From positions 1-36,076 of the forward strand of contig JAHWHB010000028.1 in NCBI GenBank assembly GCA_019323575.1: DNA of 36,076 nt. The letters run 5' to 3'. The position numbers were made by a program, and so were the translations under genes. Numbering within the stretch: the stretch's first letter is position 1; the number at the start of each line of letters is the position of its first letter. Shown here piece after piece: positions 15,165 through 22,306 of this stretch. The notes beneath the pieces were generated by a model. That model was given only the letters and a program-made list of their open reading frames with translations, did not search any database and was not told the DNA's origin. This DNA comes from Candidatus Woesearchaeota archaeon. Its GTDB lineage: Archaea > Nanobdellota > Nanobdellia > Woesearchaeales > ARS49.

Positions 15165-15588
15165 TGTTTAGAATATCCCCAATAGTCAAAGGACCAGAAG
15201 ACTTGCCAGGAGCAACAGCACTCTCCTCCTCAACCTCAACAAGCTTAACCCTCAACAACTTCTCAAGCTTCCTAGCCATACTCAAAGGAGGAACAAGAAC
15301 ACCATTCTCCAATTTCTGAACAACACTCTCCTTTTCATTCAAAAAACGAGCAAAATCCTTCTGAGTCAAGTTCTTCTTCTCACGCGCATCTTTGATAAGT
15401 TTCGCGTAATCAGAGACAACAACCTCAACAGGCTCTTCAGGCTTCTCAACAGGCTTTTTCTTAAAAACAACCTGCTTCCTCAAAACCTTGCCGAATTTGC
15501 CGCATGTAGAACAAACATTCAGCCTAGAACCTTCAACAATAGCAGAAAACAGCTGAGTATCCTTACCACACAAATCACAGGCAGCCAT
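15154..15588 (-). CDS. mbf1: Multiprotein bridging factor 1 homologue (zinc ribbon plus HTH)
   Basis: 144 residues, standard archaeal MBF1. A zinc ribbon at the N-terminus has C4, C7, C26 and C29 (ACDLCGKD, NVCSTCGKFG). A basic/proline linker follows, then a cro/XRE-type helix-turn-helix at about 58-112 (YAKLIKDAREKKNLTQKDFARFLNEKESVVQKLENG). Archaeal MBF1 associates with the 30S subunit and is linked to translation and stress. The start is supported by a minus-strand TATA (GTTTATATAT, 15611-15620) centred 27 bases upstream, so the gene is leaderless. The 3' end overlaps the GT39-like gene by 11 bases. Confidence 0.95.
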   Translation of the reverse strand: MAACDLCGKDTQLFSAIVEGSRLNVCSTCGKFGKVLRKQVVFKKKPVEKPEEPVEVVVSDYAKLIKDAREKKNLTQKDFARFLNEKESVVQKLENGVLVPPLSMARKLEKLLRVKLVEVEEESAVAPGKSSGPLTIGDILNIKK

Positions 15589-15690
15589 ACAAGGGATTAC
15601 AAGAACAACAATATATAAACTTTTTCGAGCTTACTGACCACTCTGGAATAGTAGCGCTCTTTTTTAAAAACACACCGGCTAAAAAGACAA
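15589..15690. promoter_or_regulatory. Divergent promoter region of mbf1 and the ABC exporter
   Basis: Holds the mbf1 TATA (15611-15620, minus) and a plus-strand TTTTTTAAAAA centred near 15665, 26 bases before the exporter ATG. Both genes are therefore predicted leaderless. Nothing else clear is seen in these 102 bases. Confidence 0.55.
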
Positions 15691-16782
15691 ATGGACGACG
15701 TAATAGCAGAACATATACGTCTAAGCGCGGAAAAAGGGCTGTCAAAGGAAGAAATCAAAGAAAGACTTCTCAAGGCAGGATGGCCGGCATCACAGGTAAA
15801 TGAATATATAGAAAAATCATACAAACAACTAGAACAAGACGTAATAATAAGAATAAGAGGACTCACAAAAAGCTTTGCGGAAAACACAGTCCTCCAAAAC
15901 ATAGACCTCGACGTAAAAACAGGAGAAATCTTCGGACTAATAGGAACAAGCGGAGCAGGAAAAACAACAATACTAAACCTCCTAGTAGGCTTCCTAAAAC
16001 CAGACGCAGGAGACGTACTACTATCCTTCCCAGACGGCACAATACAAAGCGTGCTAAAAAGACCAGACCTAATCAAAAAACACATAGGATTCTCAACACA
16101 AACACCAAGCTTCTACAACAAACTAACAGTACGAGAAAACCTAGAACACTTCGCCAAGCTATACCATCTCTCACCAACAGAATTAGTCAGAAGATGCAAC
16201 GCACTAATGGACCTGGTAGGACTAAAAGAAGCAAGAGACATCCTAGCAGCAAACCTATCAGGAGGAATGCAAAAAAGACTAGACATCGCCTGCGCATTAC
16301 TCCCAGACCCAAGAATACTCATACTAGACGAGCCAACAGCAGACCTAGACCCAATACTAAGAAAACAACTATGGGAGCTAATCAGACAGATAAACGCAAA
16401 AGGCACAACAATCATACTAGCATCACACTTCCTCGCAGAAATAGAACTATTATGCTCAAGAATAGCAATACTACAAAACAAAAAAATCATAGAACTAGGA
16501 ACAGCACAACAACTAAGAGACGTCTATTCCAAGAACTACGAGATAGCAATAGAAACAACAACGCAAAATTACGACAGACTAATAGCAGAACTACAAAAAA
16601 AGAAAAAATACTTCACAAAAGCAATAACAAGAGAAGGAGAACTGGTAATAGACGCGCCAGAACCAGGACACATTCTACCACTAATAGCAGACTATATTGA
16701 AAAACACAGAGGAGAGGTACTAAGCCTAAACATAGCAAAACCAACACTAGGAAGAGTCTTTGAAGCGGTGATAAAAAGATGA
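15691..16782 (+). CDS. ABC-2-type exporter ATP-binding protein with N-terminal helical domain
   Basis: 363 residues. Residues 1-48 are an extra N-terminal helical unit (LSKEEIKERLLKAGWPASQVNEYI), like the small GW-containing helical repeats attached to many candidate-phylum and DPANN proteins. The ATPase follows: Walker A GTSGAGKT (85-92), Q-loop near STQTPSF, signature LSGGM (189-193), Walker B ILILDEP (209-215), and the H-loop histidine in LASHF. About 100 residues after the core form a C-terminal domain. All catalytic motifs are intact. It overlaps the permease gene by ATGA; together they form one exporter. Cargo unknown. Leaderless start. Confidence 0.92.
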   Translation: MDDVIAEHIRLSAEKGLSKEEIKERLLKAGWPASQVNEYIEKSYKQLEQDVIIRIRGLTKSFAENTVLQNIDLDVKTGEIFGLIGTSGAGKTTILNLLVGFLKPDAGDVLLSFPDGTIQSVLKRPDLIKKHIGFSTQTPSFYNKLTVRENLEHFAKLYHLSPTELVRRCNALMDLVGLKEARDILAANLSGGMQKRLDIACALLPDPRILILDEPTADLDPILRKQLWELIRQINAKGTTIILASHFLAEIELLCSRIAILQNKKIIELGTAQQLRDVYSKNYEIAIETTTQNYDRLIAELQKKKKYFTKAITREGELVIDAPEPGHILPLIADYIEKHRGEVLSLNIAKPTLGRVFEAVIKR

Positions 16783-18563
16783 TAAAAGACATCTTCGAAC
16801 TAGTAAGAAAAAACCTCAAAAACCTAATCAGAGCAAAAACAGGCTCACTAATAGTCATACTAGGCCCGCTCATAGTAATATTCCTAGCAGGAATGGCATT
16901 TGACAACAGCAACATGTACGCAGTAAAAATAGGAACACACATACCGAAAGCAGACACAACAACAACATCACTCCTCGAACAACTCAAAGGAGACTTCAAA
17001 ATAATAGAATACAACAAACAAGAAGAATGCATAGACGCAATAAAAAACAGTGACATCAACACGTGCATGCTATTTGACGAAAACTTCACAATAGGACTCC
17101 CAAACAAAAACCAAATCACATTCTACGTCGACTACTCAAGAATAAACCTCGTATGGACAATAATGCAGACAATGACAAAAGAAGTAGGACAACGCTCACT
17201 ACAAGTAGGACAAAACCTCACCAAAATCATACTAGACACACTAGACTACACACACAACAAAATAGGAGAACAAAGAAAAGTAATGGTCAAACTCGCAACA
17301 GAAAACGAACTAATCAGGCAAAACTCACAAGAACTCATAGCAGAACTAAGCGACATAGACCTAACAATGGACGAAGAAGGATTCCAAATACCAGAACTAA
17401 CAAGCTCCAGAACACAAGTAAAACAATGGATGGAAAACGCCCTGTCAGTAGGAGAAAAAGGGCTAAGCAAAGCATCATCATTCGTAAGCGCAGCAAACTC
17501 AATAGTAAGCTCATCAACAGCAAGCTCAGAAACAAAAGACCAACTGCAAACAGCAATGGCAAGCACAGTAGACGAAATAAACAAGCTAAAAGCAGAAATG
17601 TCAGAAACAAAAGACCTCACAAAAACAGCATTCATAGACTTCGACCAGCAAGTAGGAGCGGTCACACAAGCAATAGCAAGCACAAAAGACACCCTGAACA
17701 AAGCAGAAACAAGCAGGCAGATGAGCGTAAGAATACTACAAGCAATAAACGAGCTACTGGATAAAAGCTTGCTAAGCGTAAGTGAGGTGCAAAAAGCATT
17801 CGACGACATAGACAACAAAATAAACGCAATAGAAATCAAAGACCCAGAAGCAATCACACAACCAATAGTCACAGTAATAAAACCAATAACACAAGAAAAA
17901 ACATATTTGAGCTATTTATTCCCAGTCCTGATTGTTCTTATCATCATGTTCACAGCACTACTAATAACACCAACACTCATACTATTGGACAAGCACAGCC
18001 CGGCAGTATTCAGAACATACATGACACCAGTAACAGACACCAGCTATGTCATAGCAAACTTCCTAACAGCATCAATAATATTATTCCTACAAGTCATAAT
18101 CATACTAGGAATAGCAAGCGTGTTCTTCTCAACACAAATAATGACAAACATACCAGCGGCGATATTATTACTCTTGATAATCAATTCACTATTCATCCTA
18201 ATAGGAATGATAGTAGGATACTCATTTGACAGCGAAGAAACAGCAACACTAGCAGGCGTAAGCATAGGAGCAGTATTCCTATTCATCAGCGACGTAATAA
18301 TCCCAATAGAAAGCATGCCAGAAGCATTCGCATACATAGCAAGCTTCAATCCATACGTGCTAGGAAGCTCACTACTAAGAAGAGCAATAATCTATGACGC
18401 AGCATGGCGCACAATACTCACAGACGTCCTAACAATGATAGGATACATAGCAGCATTAACCCTATTAGCAGTAGGAGTATACATGCTAACAAGAAGATAC
18501 TCACTACAAAAACTAGCCAAAAAACTAACCCCAGTATTCGTAATATTCAGAAAGAAGAAATAG
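16779..18563 (+). CDS. ABC-2-type exporter permease with large extracellular coiled-coil domain
   Basis: 594 residues. One membrane segment at about 23-41, then about 335 residues outside the membrane, rich in Ser, Ala, Gln, Glu and Lys with coiled-coil character (SETKDQLQTAMASTVDEINKLKAEM), then five to six membrane segments from about residue 378 to 575 with the ABC-2 pattern FNPYVLGSSLLRRAI near the end. The layout resembles YhgE/Pip and ABC-2 permeases with a long first extracellular loop, used to export polymers, lipids or proteins. It is the partner of the upstream ATPase. The long loop suggests contact with a surface structure or cargo. Confidence 0.9.
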   Translation: MIKDIFELVRKNLKNLIRAKTGSLIVILGPLIVIFLAGMAFDNSNMYAVKIGTHIPKADTTTTSLLEQLKGDFKIIEYNKQEECIDAIKNSDINTCMLFDENFTIGLPNKNQITFYVDYSRINLVWTIMQTMTKEVGQRSLQVGQNLTKIILDTLDYTHNKIGEQRKVMVKLATENELIRQNSQELIAELSDIDLTMDEEGFQIPELTSSRTQVKQWMENALSVGEKGLSKASSFVSAANSIVSSSTASSETKDQLQTAMASTVDEINKLKAEMSETKDLTKTAFIDFDQQVGAVTQAIASTKDTLNKAETSRQMSVRILQAINELLDKSLLSVSEVQKAFDDIDNKINAIEIKDPEAITQPIVTVIKPITQEKTYLSYLFPVLIVLIIMFTALLITPTLILLDKHSPAVFRTYMTPVTDTSYVIANFLTASIILFLQVIIILGIASVFFSTQIMTNIPAAILLLLIINSLFILIGMIVGYSFDSEETATLAGVSIGAVFLFISDVIIPIESMPEAFAYIASFNPYVLGSSLLRRAIIYDAAWRTILTDVLTMIGYIAALTLLAVGVYMLTRRYSLQKLAKKLTPVFVIFRKKK

Positions 18564-18588
18564 GCTACGCGGTTTCCAGTCGTCCAAA

Positions 18589-18618
18589 GATCGTCCGGCT
18601 CGAAAGAGCCGGGCGGTC
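18589..18618 (+). other. GC-rich 13-bp hairpin with GAAA tetraloop between the exporter and cysS
   Basis: GATCGTCCGGCTC (18589-18601) pairs with GAGCCGGGCGGTC (18606-18618) around GAAA, with 11 Watson-Crick and 2 G-T pairs. It begins 25 bases after the permease stop and ends 16 bases before the cysS TATA box. There is no T run after it, so it is not an ordinary terminator. CGTCC also occurs just upstream (18581-18585), giving an alternative left arm. It could be an mRNA 3'-end stabiliser, an RNA processing site or part of a small RNA. Confidence 0.6.
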
Positions 18619-18634
18619 TATTCTAACAGAAAGC

Positions 18635-18641
18635 TTTTAAA
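18635..18641 (+). promoter_or_regulatory. TATA box for cysS
   Basis: TTTTAAA centred 26 bases before the ATG at 18664; the gene is predicted leaderless. Confidence 0.55.
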
Positions 18642-18663
18642 CACCCAATAGCAGAATAGTCAC

Positions 18664-20094
18664 ATGAAGTTTCACAACACACTCACAAGAAAAAAAGAAG
18701 AATTCAAAGCAGGCAAAACAGCAAGACTGTACACCTGCGGGCCAACAGTCTACGACTACGCACACATAGGAAACTTCAGAACCTACATCTTTGAAGACCT
18801 ACTAAGAAGATGGCTAAAGTACAAAGGGTACAAGGTCAAACAAGTAATGAACCTAACAGACGTAGACGACAAAACAATAAAAAACTCACAAAAAGAAAAA
18901 ACACCGCTAAAAGAATTCACACAAAAATACTCACAAGCATTCTTCGAAGACGTAAAAACACTAAACATAGAACCAGCAGAAGAATACCCAAAAGCAACAG
19001 AACATATCAAAGAAATGGTACAAATGATACAAGTACTGCTGGAAAAAGGAATAGCCTACAAAACAGAAGACGGAATCTATTATTCAATAGCAAAATTCCC
19101 TGAATACGGAGAACTAGCACACATAGACCTGGCACAACTACAAGCAGGAGCCTCAGGAAGAGTAAAAGCAGACGAATACGAAAAAGAAAACGCAGCAGAC
19201 TTCGCACTATGGAAGTTCTGGGACGAAAAAGACGGAGACGTATACTGGGAAACAGAAATAGGCAAAGGAAGACCAGGATGGCACATAGAATGCAGCGCAA
19301 TGAGCGCAAAACATCTCACAAAGGCATTCGAAAAGGGAAAATTCGAGCCAGACAAGTTTGAAACAATAGACATACACACAGGGGGAGTGGACAACATCTT
19401 CCCACACCACCAAGACGAAATAGCACAGACAGAAGCATGCACAGGAAAAAAATTCGTAAATTACTGGCTGCACTCAGAACACCTGCTCGTAGACGGCAAA
19501 AAAATGAGCAAATCACTAGGAAACTTCTACACACTACGCGATGTACTTGCCAAAGGATACAATCCCTTAGCAGTAAGATATCTATTGATAGCAACACACT
19601 ACAGACAAAAACTCAACTTCACATTTGAGGCAGTAGAAGCAGCAACAACAGCAGTACAAAGACTAAACGACTTTGTACTCAGACTAAAAGAAGCACACGG
19701 AAGCAAAAACAAACCAGAAATAAAAGAAGCAATACAAAAAGCAAAACAAAAATTCGAACAATCACTAGACGACGACCTAGAAATAAGCCCTGCACTCGCA
19801 GCAATATTCGAACTAATGAACGTCGTCAACAAACATCTTGACAATCATGAACTAAGCAAAGAAGACGCACAAAAAACAACAGAATTCATGGAAAACATCA
19901 ACCAAGTACTAGGAGTATTAACAGAAAAAGAAGAACTAGCCCCAGAACTACAAAAACTGCTGGAAGAAAGAGAAAAAGCCAGACAGATAAAAAACTGGAG
20001 CAGAACAGACGAAATAAGAGACGAACTAAAAAAACACGGAATAGCAGTAGAGGACACGCCACATGGACAGCGATGGAAAAGAATTATTTCTTGA
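18664..20094 (+). CDS. cysS: Cysteinyl-tRNA synthetase
   Basis: 476 residues, full length. Class I synthetase charging tRNA-Cys. The start shows the family pattern LYTCGPTVYDYAHIGNFRTYI with the zinc-ligand cysteine and HIGN form of the HIGH motif. MNLTDVDDKTI follows, then GWHIECSAMS and HTGGVDNIFPHHQDEIAQTEA with the other zinc ligands, and KMSKSLGNF near residue 280. The C-terminal helical anticodon domain ends in IKNWSRTDEIRDELKKHGIAVEDTPHGQRW, the usual CysRS tail. It overlaps the methyltransferase gene by 32 bases, an unusually long overlap here, indicating tight operon packing. Presence means the cell charges Cys directly rather than only by the SepRS route. Confidence 0.97.
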   Translation: MKFHNTLTRKKEEFKAGKTARLYTCGPTVYDYAHIGNFRTYIFEDLLRRWLKYKGYKVKQVMNLTDVDDKTIKNSQKEKTPLKEFTQKYSQAFFEDVKTLNIEPAEEYPKATEHIKEMVQMIQVLLEKGIAYKTEDGIYYSIAKFPEYGELAHIDLAQLQAGASGRVKADEYEKENAADFALWKFWDEKDGDVYWETEIGKGRPGWHIECSAMSAKHLTKAFEKGKFEPDKFETIDIHTGGVDNIFPHHQDEIAQTEACTGKKFVNYWLHSEHLLVDGKKMSKSLGNFYTLRDVLAKGYNPLAVRYLLIATHYRQKLNFTFEAVEAATTAVQRLNDFVLRLKEAHGSKNKPEIKEAIQKAKQKFEQSLDDDLEISPALAAIFELMNVVNKHLDNHELSKEDAQKTTEFMENINQVLGVLTEKEELAPELQKLLEEREKARQIKNWSRTDEIRDELKKHGIAVEDTPHGQRWKRIIS

Positions 20095-20944
20095 AAAATA
20101 CGCGTTAATAGGAGGAACAATAGAACAGATAAAAATACCTCCAACAATAAGAATCAATACGCTAAAAACAACAGCGAAAGAACTAATACCAAGACTGGAA
20201 AAACACGGAATAAAACTCACAAAAATAACATACACAAAAAACGGGTATGTTGCAGAAAGCAAATTCTCACTCGGAGCAATCACAGAATATTTGCTAGGAT
20301 ATTATTACCTGCAGGAAGCAGCAGCACAAATACCAGTAGAAGTACTAGACCCAAAACCAACAGAAACAATACTAGACTGCTGCGCAGCACCAGGAGGAAA
20401 AACAACACAAATAGCAGCACACATGAAAAACCAAGGAACAATAATAGCGTACGAGCTGAAACCACACAGAATCCCAAGCCTGCTAATGAATTTAGAAAGA
20501 TGTGGAGTCAAAAACACAAATGCGTTTCTAGGAAACTTCGCATCAGCAAAACAACAATTCGACAAAATACTACTAGACGCGCCCTGCTCGGGAAACTACT
20601 TGCTGGAACAAGGCTGGTTTGAAAAAAGAACACCAGAAGACATACAAAAAAGCAGCGACATACAAAAAAGACTACTACAAGACGCAGTCGGACTGCTAAA
20701 ACCAGGAGGAACGCTCGTCTACTGCACCTGTTCACTAGAACCAGAAGAGAATGAGATGAATGTACAGTGGGCGCTGGAAAAGCTGCCGGTAAGACTTGAA
20801 AAAGTCAACCTGGAAATAGGAGACGAAGGAGCGACAGAAGTTTTCGGCAAAAAACTAAACCCAGAAATCAAAAAATGCAAAAGATTCTGGCCACACAAAA
20901 CAAAAACAGAAGGATTCTTCATAGCAAAAATGGTGAAAACATGA
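20063..20944 (+). CDS. RNA m5C methyltransferase, NOL1/NOP2/Sun (RsmB) family
   Basis: 293 residues. Methylates cytosine C5 in tRNA or rRNA using S-adenosylmethionine. RINTLK at 30-35 and YYYLQEAAA at 80-88 are family signatures. The SAM site is DCCAAPGGKT (105-114), motif IV is DAPCSG with C175, and motif VI is CTCSLEPEENE with catalytic C223. Both cysteines used in the covalent mechanism are present. No RNA-binding domain is fused, but a PUA protein follows with an ATGA overlap, so the enzyme may work as a two-part complex. It starts inside the last 32 bases of cysS. The target nucleotide cannot be told from sequence. Confidence 0.93.
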   Translation: MDSDGKELFLEKYALIGGTIEQIKIPPTIRINTLKTTAKELIPRLEKHGIKLTKITYTKNGYVAESKFSLGAITEYLLGYYYLQEAAAQIPVEVLDPKPTETILDCCAAPGGKTTQIAAHMKNQGTIIAYELKPHRIPSLLMNLERCGVKNTNAFLGNFASAKQQFDKILLDAPCSGNYLLEQGWFEKRTPEDIQKSSDIQKRLLQDAVGLLKPGGTLVYCTCSLEPEENEMNVQWALEKLPVRLEKVNLEIGDEGATEVFGKKLNPEIKKCKRFWPHKTKTEGFFIAKMVKT

Positions 20945-21495
20945 ATCTGACAAGAAACAAGCCCATCTCGGCTCGCGAAGGAAGATTTTTCTCTCCTCGC
21001 AATGGCGAGAGGAGAGAAAAATTCAGTCAAGAGCGAAAAAAAGCACCCACCTTACAAGAATTCCTAAAACCATTTGGAATAAAACAAGCACCAGAAGTGC
21101 AGTTAGTAGGCAGGTCATACTTCATAACAACAGAAAACATTCCAGGAGCAGTATACAACGGAGAATGCATAGCGCACATCAGAGGACCAGTGCTAATACC
21201 CTCAGTTACGTTCTTACAAAAAATAGGAAAAGAAGCCAAAAAACACGTAATACTCACAGAAAAAGCAGAATGGCTCTACATCTGTGGAAGAGACATATTC
21301 ACAAAAGGCATAACCAGCCACAATAATCCAGAAGTAGGAGACAGAGTAGTAATACTAAACCAATACAAAGAATGCCTAGGATATGGCGACATGGTAGCCC
21401 CGCTCGACACAAAAAGAACAGTAATCAAAAGACTCTTTGATATTGGAGATCTTCTGAGAAGGGAAAGGAAGAGCAAAAAAGTCAAACCTTCTTAG
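20941..21495 (+). CDS. PUA-domain RNA-binding protein, partner of the m5C methyltransferase
   Basis: 184 residues. After a basic, low-complexity N-terminus (residues 1-33) comes an alpha/beta segment (LQEFLKPFGIKQAPEVQLVGRSYFITTENI). A PUA domain follows at about residues 95-170, with LYICGRDIFTKGITSHNNPEVGDRVVILNQYKECLGYGD matching the PUA core. The arrangement is like the C-terminal part of NIP7/NOL1-associated PUA proteins. It overlaps the methyltransferase gene by ATGA, implying joint function. Codons 15-28 contain a perfect 14-bp inverted repeat in the mRNA. The last 14 bases overlap the convergent methyltransferase gene. Confidence 0.85.
   Translation: MNLTRNKPISAREGRFFSPRNGERREKFSQERKKAPTLQEFLKPFGIKQAPEVQLVGRSYFITTENIPGAVYNGECIAHIRGPVLIPSVTFLQKIGKEAKKHVILTEKAEWLYICGRDIFTKGITSHNNPEVGDRVVILNQYKECLGYGDMVAPLDTKRTVIKRLFDIGDLLRRERKSKKVKPS
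20985..21022 (+). repeat. Perfect 14-bp hairpin inside the start of the PUA gene
   Basis: ATTTTTCTCTCCTC (20985-20998) is the exact reverse complement of GAGGAGAGAAAAAT (21009-21022), with a 10-base loop. It begins 44 bases after the start codon and falls in the poorly conserved-looking basic N-terminus, which suggests the nucleotide sequence, not the peptide, is under selection, or that a short palindromic element inserted here. Confidence 0.6.
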
Positions 21496-22210
21496 CAACA
21501 AACAACATAGAATTCTTAACACCCTTATGAAACCAACGCTGGAAATGAACAACATCAAACCCAGCCTGCTTAAGAAAAGACTTCATCTGCTTCTCTGAAA
21601 TTCTAAGCAAAGGAGACCTCTTAAGATTAACAGTTTTAGTCTTGTCACCCTCAACTACCAGCAAAATAGACTTGCGAACATCAAAATCGCCTTTAGTAGT
21701 GTACTGCTGAGTATCCCTAACAATTCCCTTACCCAGACGAACCCAAGGACCATCCTTCATAAAATACTTTGAAGGCGGAAAATGATGAAAATCAACAACA
21801 AACAAGCCGCCAGGCTTAAGAGCCCTATGAATCCTTGACAAAACATCCTTAACACTCTTATAAGACTTAAGATACCTAAAAGACTCCCACATACAAGCAA
21901 CAACATCATAAGAAGACTTCTCATTTAACTTTTCCATGGGCAAAACTGCAAACTTAGATTTCTTACACTTCTTTTTAGCACAGGTAAGCATGTCCTTGGA
22001 AGTATCGGTTGCCTTCACCTTATACTTCTTGGCAAAATAAAAAGTATAATTACCAGTACCACAAGCAAGTTCCAACAACTTCTTAGCCTTAGGATTAAAC
22101 TTTTTCAACAAGGAAAGAACCAACTTAGCATTCCTGGCATACCCCTTAACAGGATACACATTATCATAATACTCAGTCCAAATGCCTTCATATAGCTGAT
22201 CATTAGACAT
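21482..22210 (-). CDS. Class I SAM-dependent methyltransferase
   Basis: 242 residues. A Rossmann-fold methyltransferase: motif I LLELACGTGNYTFYFA (about 52-67), motif II VKATDTSKDML, the YDVVACMWESFRYL strand (motif IV region), and ALKPGGLFVVDFHHFP (motif V/VI region). The C-terminal half is typical of small-molecule methyltransferases of the glycine N-methyltransferase/type 11 kind; substrate unknown. ATG at 22210 is chosen; an in-frame TTG at 22228 is weaker. The 3' end overlaps the PUA gene by 14 bases. Unlike its neighbours it has no clear TATA box at the leaderless distance, and an inverted repeat GTCACAA/TTGTGAC lies just upstream. Confidence 0.88.
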   Translation of the reverse strand: MSNDQLYEGIWTEYYDNVYPVKGYARNAKLVLSLLKKFNPKAKKLLELACGTGNYTFYFAKKYKVKATDTSKDMLTCAKKKCKKSKFAVLPMEKLNEKSSYDVVACMWESFRYLKSYKSVKDVLSRIHRALKPGGLFVVDFHHFPPSKYFMKDGPWVRLGKGIVRDTQQYTTKGDFDVRKSILLVVEGDKTKTVNLKRSPLLRISEKQMKSFLKQAGFDVVHFQRWFHKGVKNSMLFVAKKV

Positions 22211-22214
22211 TTTA

Positions 22215-22261
22215 GTCACAATTAACAAACCAAGCTACTCTAACATTTAATTCTTTGTGAC
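22215..22261. repeat. Spaced inverted repeat GTCACAA...TTGTGAC before valS and the methyltransferase
   Basis: GTCACAA (22215-22221) and TTGTGAC (22255-22261) are exact complements 33 bases apart. They lie between the methyltransferase start and the valS TATA box. A possible operator pair; spacing is long, so support is modest. Confidence 0.3.
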
Positions 22262-22276
22262 AGAAAAGTCAAAAAG

Positions 22277-22284
22277 TTTTTAAG
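22277..22284 (+). promoter_or_regulatory. TATA box for valS
   Basis: TTTTTAAG centred 27 bases before the ATG at 22307, so valS is predicted leaderless. Confidence 0.5.
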
Positions 22285-22306
22285 CACCTGCCAGTGCATT
22301 TAAAGC

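Noticed and set aside
17153..17872. Long open frames in other phases inside plus-strand genes (also in 7623-8177, 22633-23379 and 23038-23799)
   Set aside because: The plus strand is so poor in T that stop codons are rare; these frames give Arg/Lys/Thr/Asn-rich or Leu/Ser/Cys-rich nonsense and overlap solid genes.
18589..18618. Intrinsic terminator of the exporter operon
   Set aside because: The hairpin is strong but no T run follows; archaeal termination depends on T tracts.
18573..18640. tRNA gene or tRNA fragment
   Set aside because: The GC-rich stretch lacks a T-arm consensus, anticodon arm and acceptor pairing.
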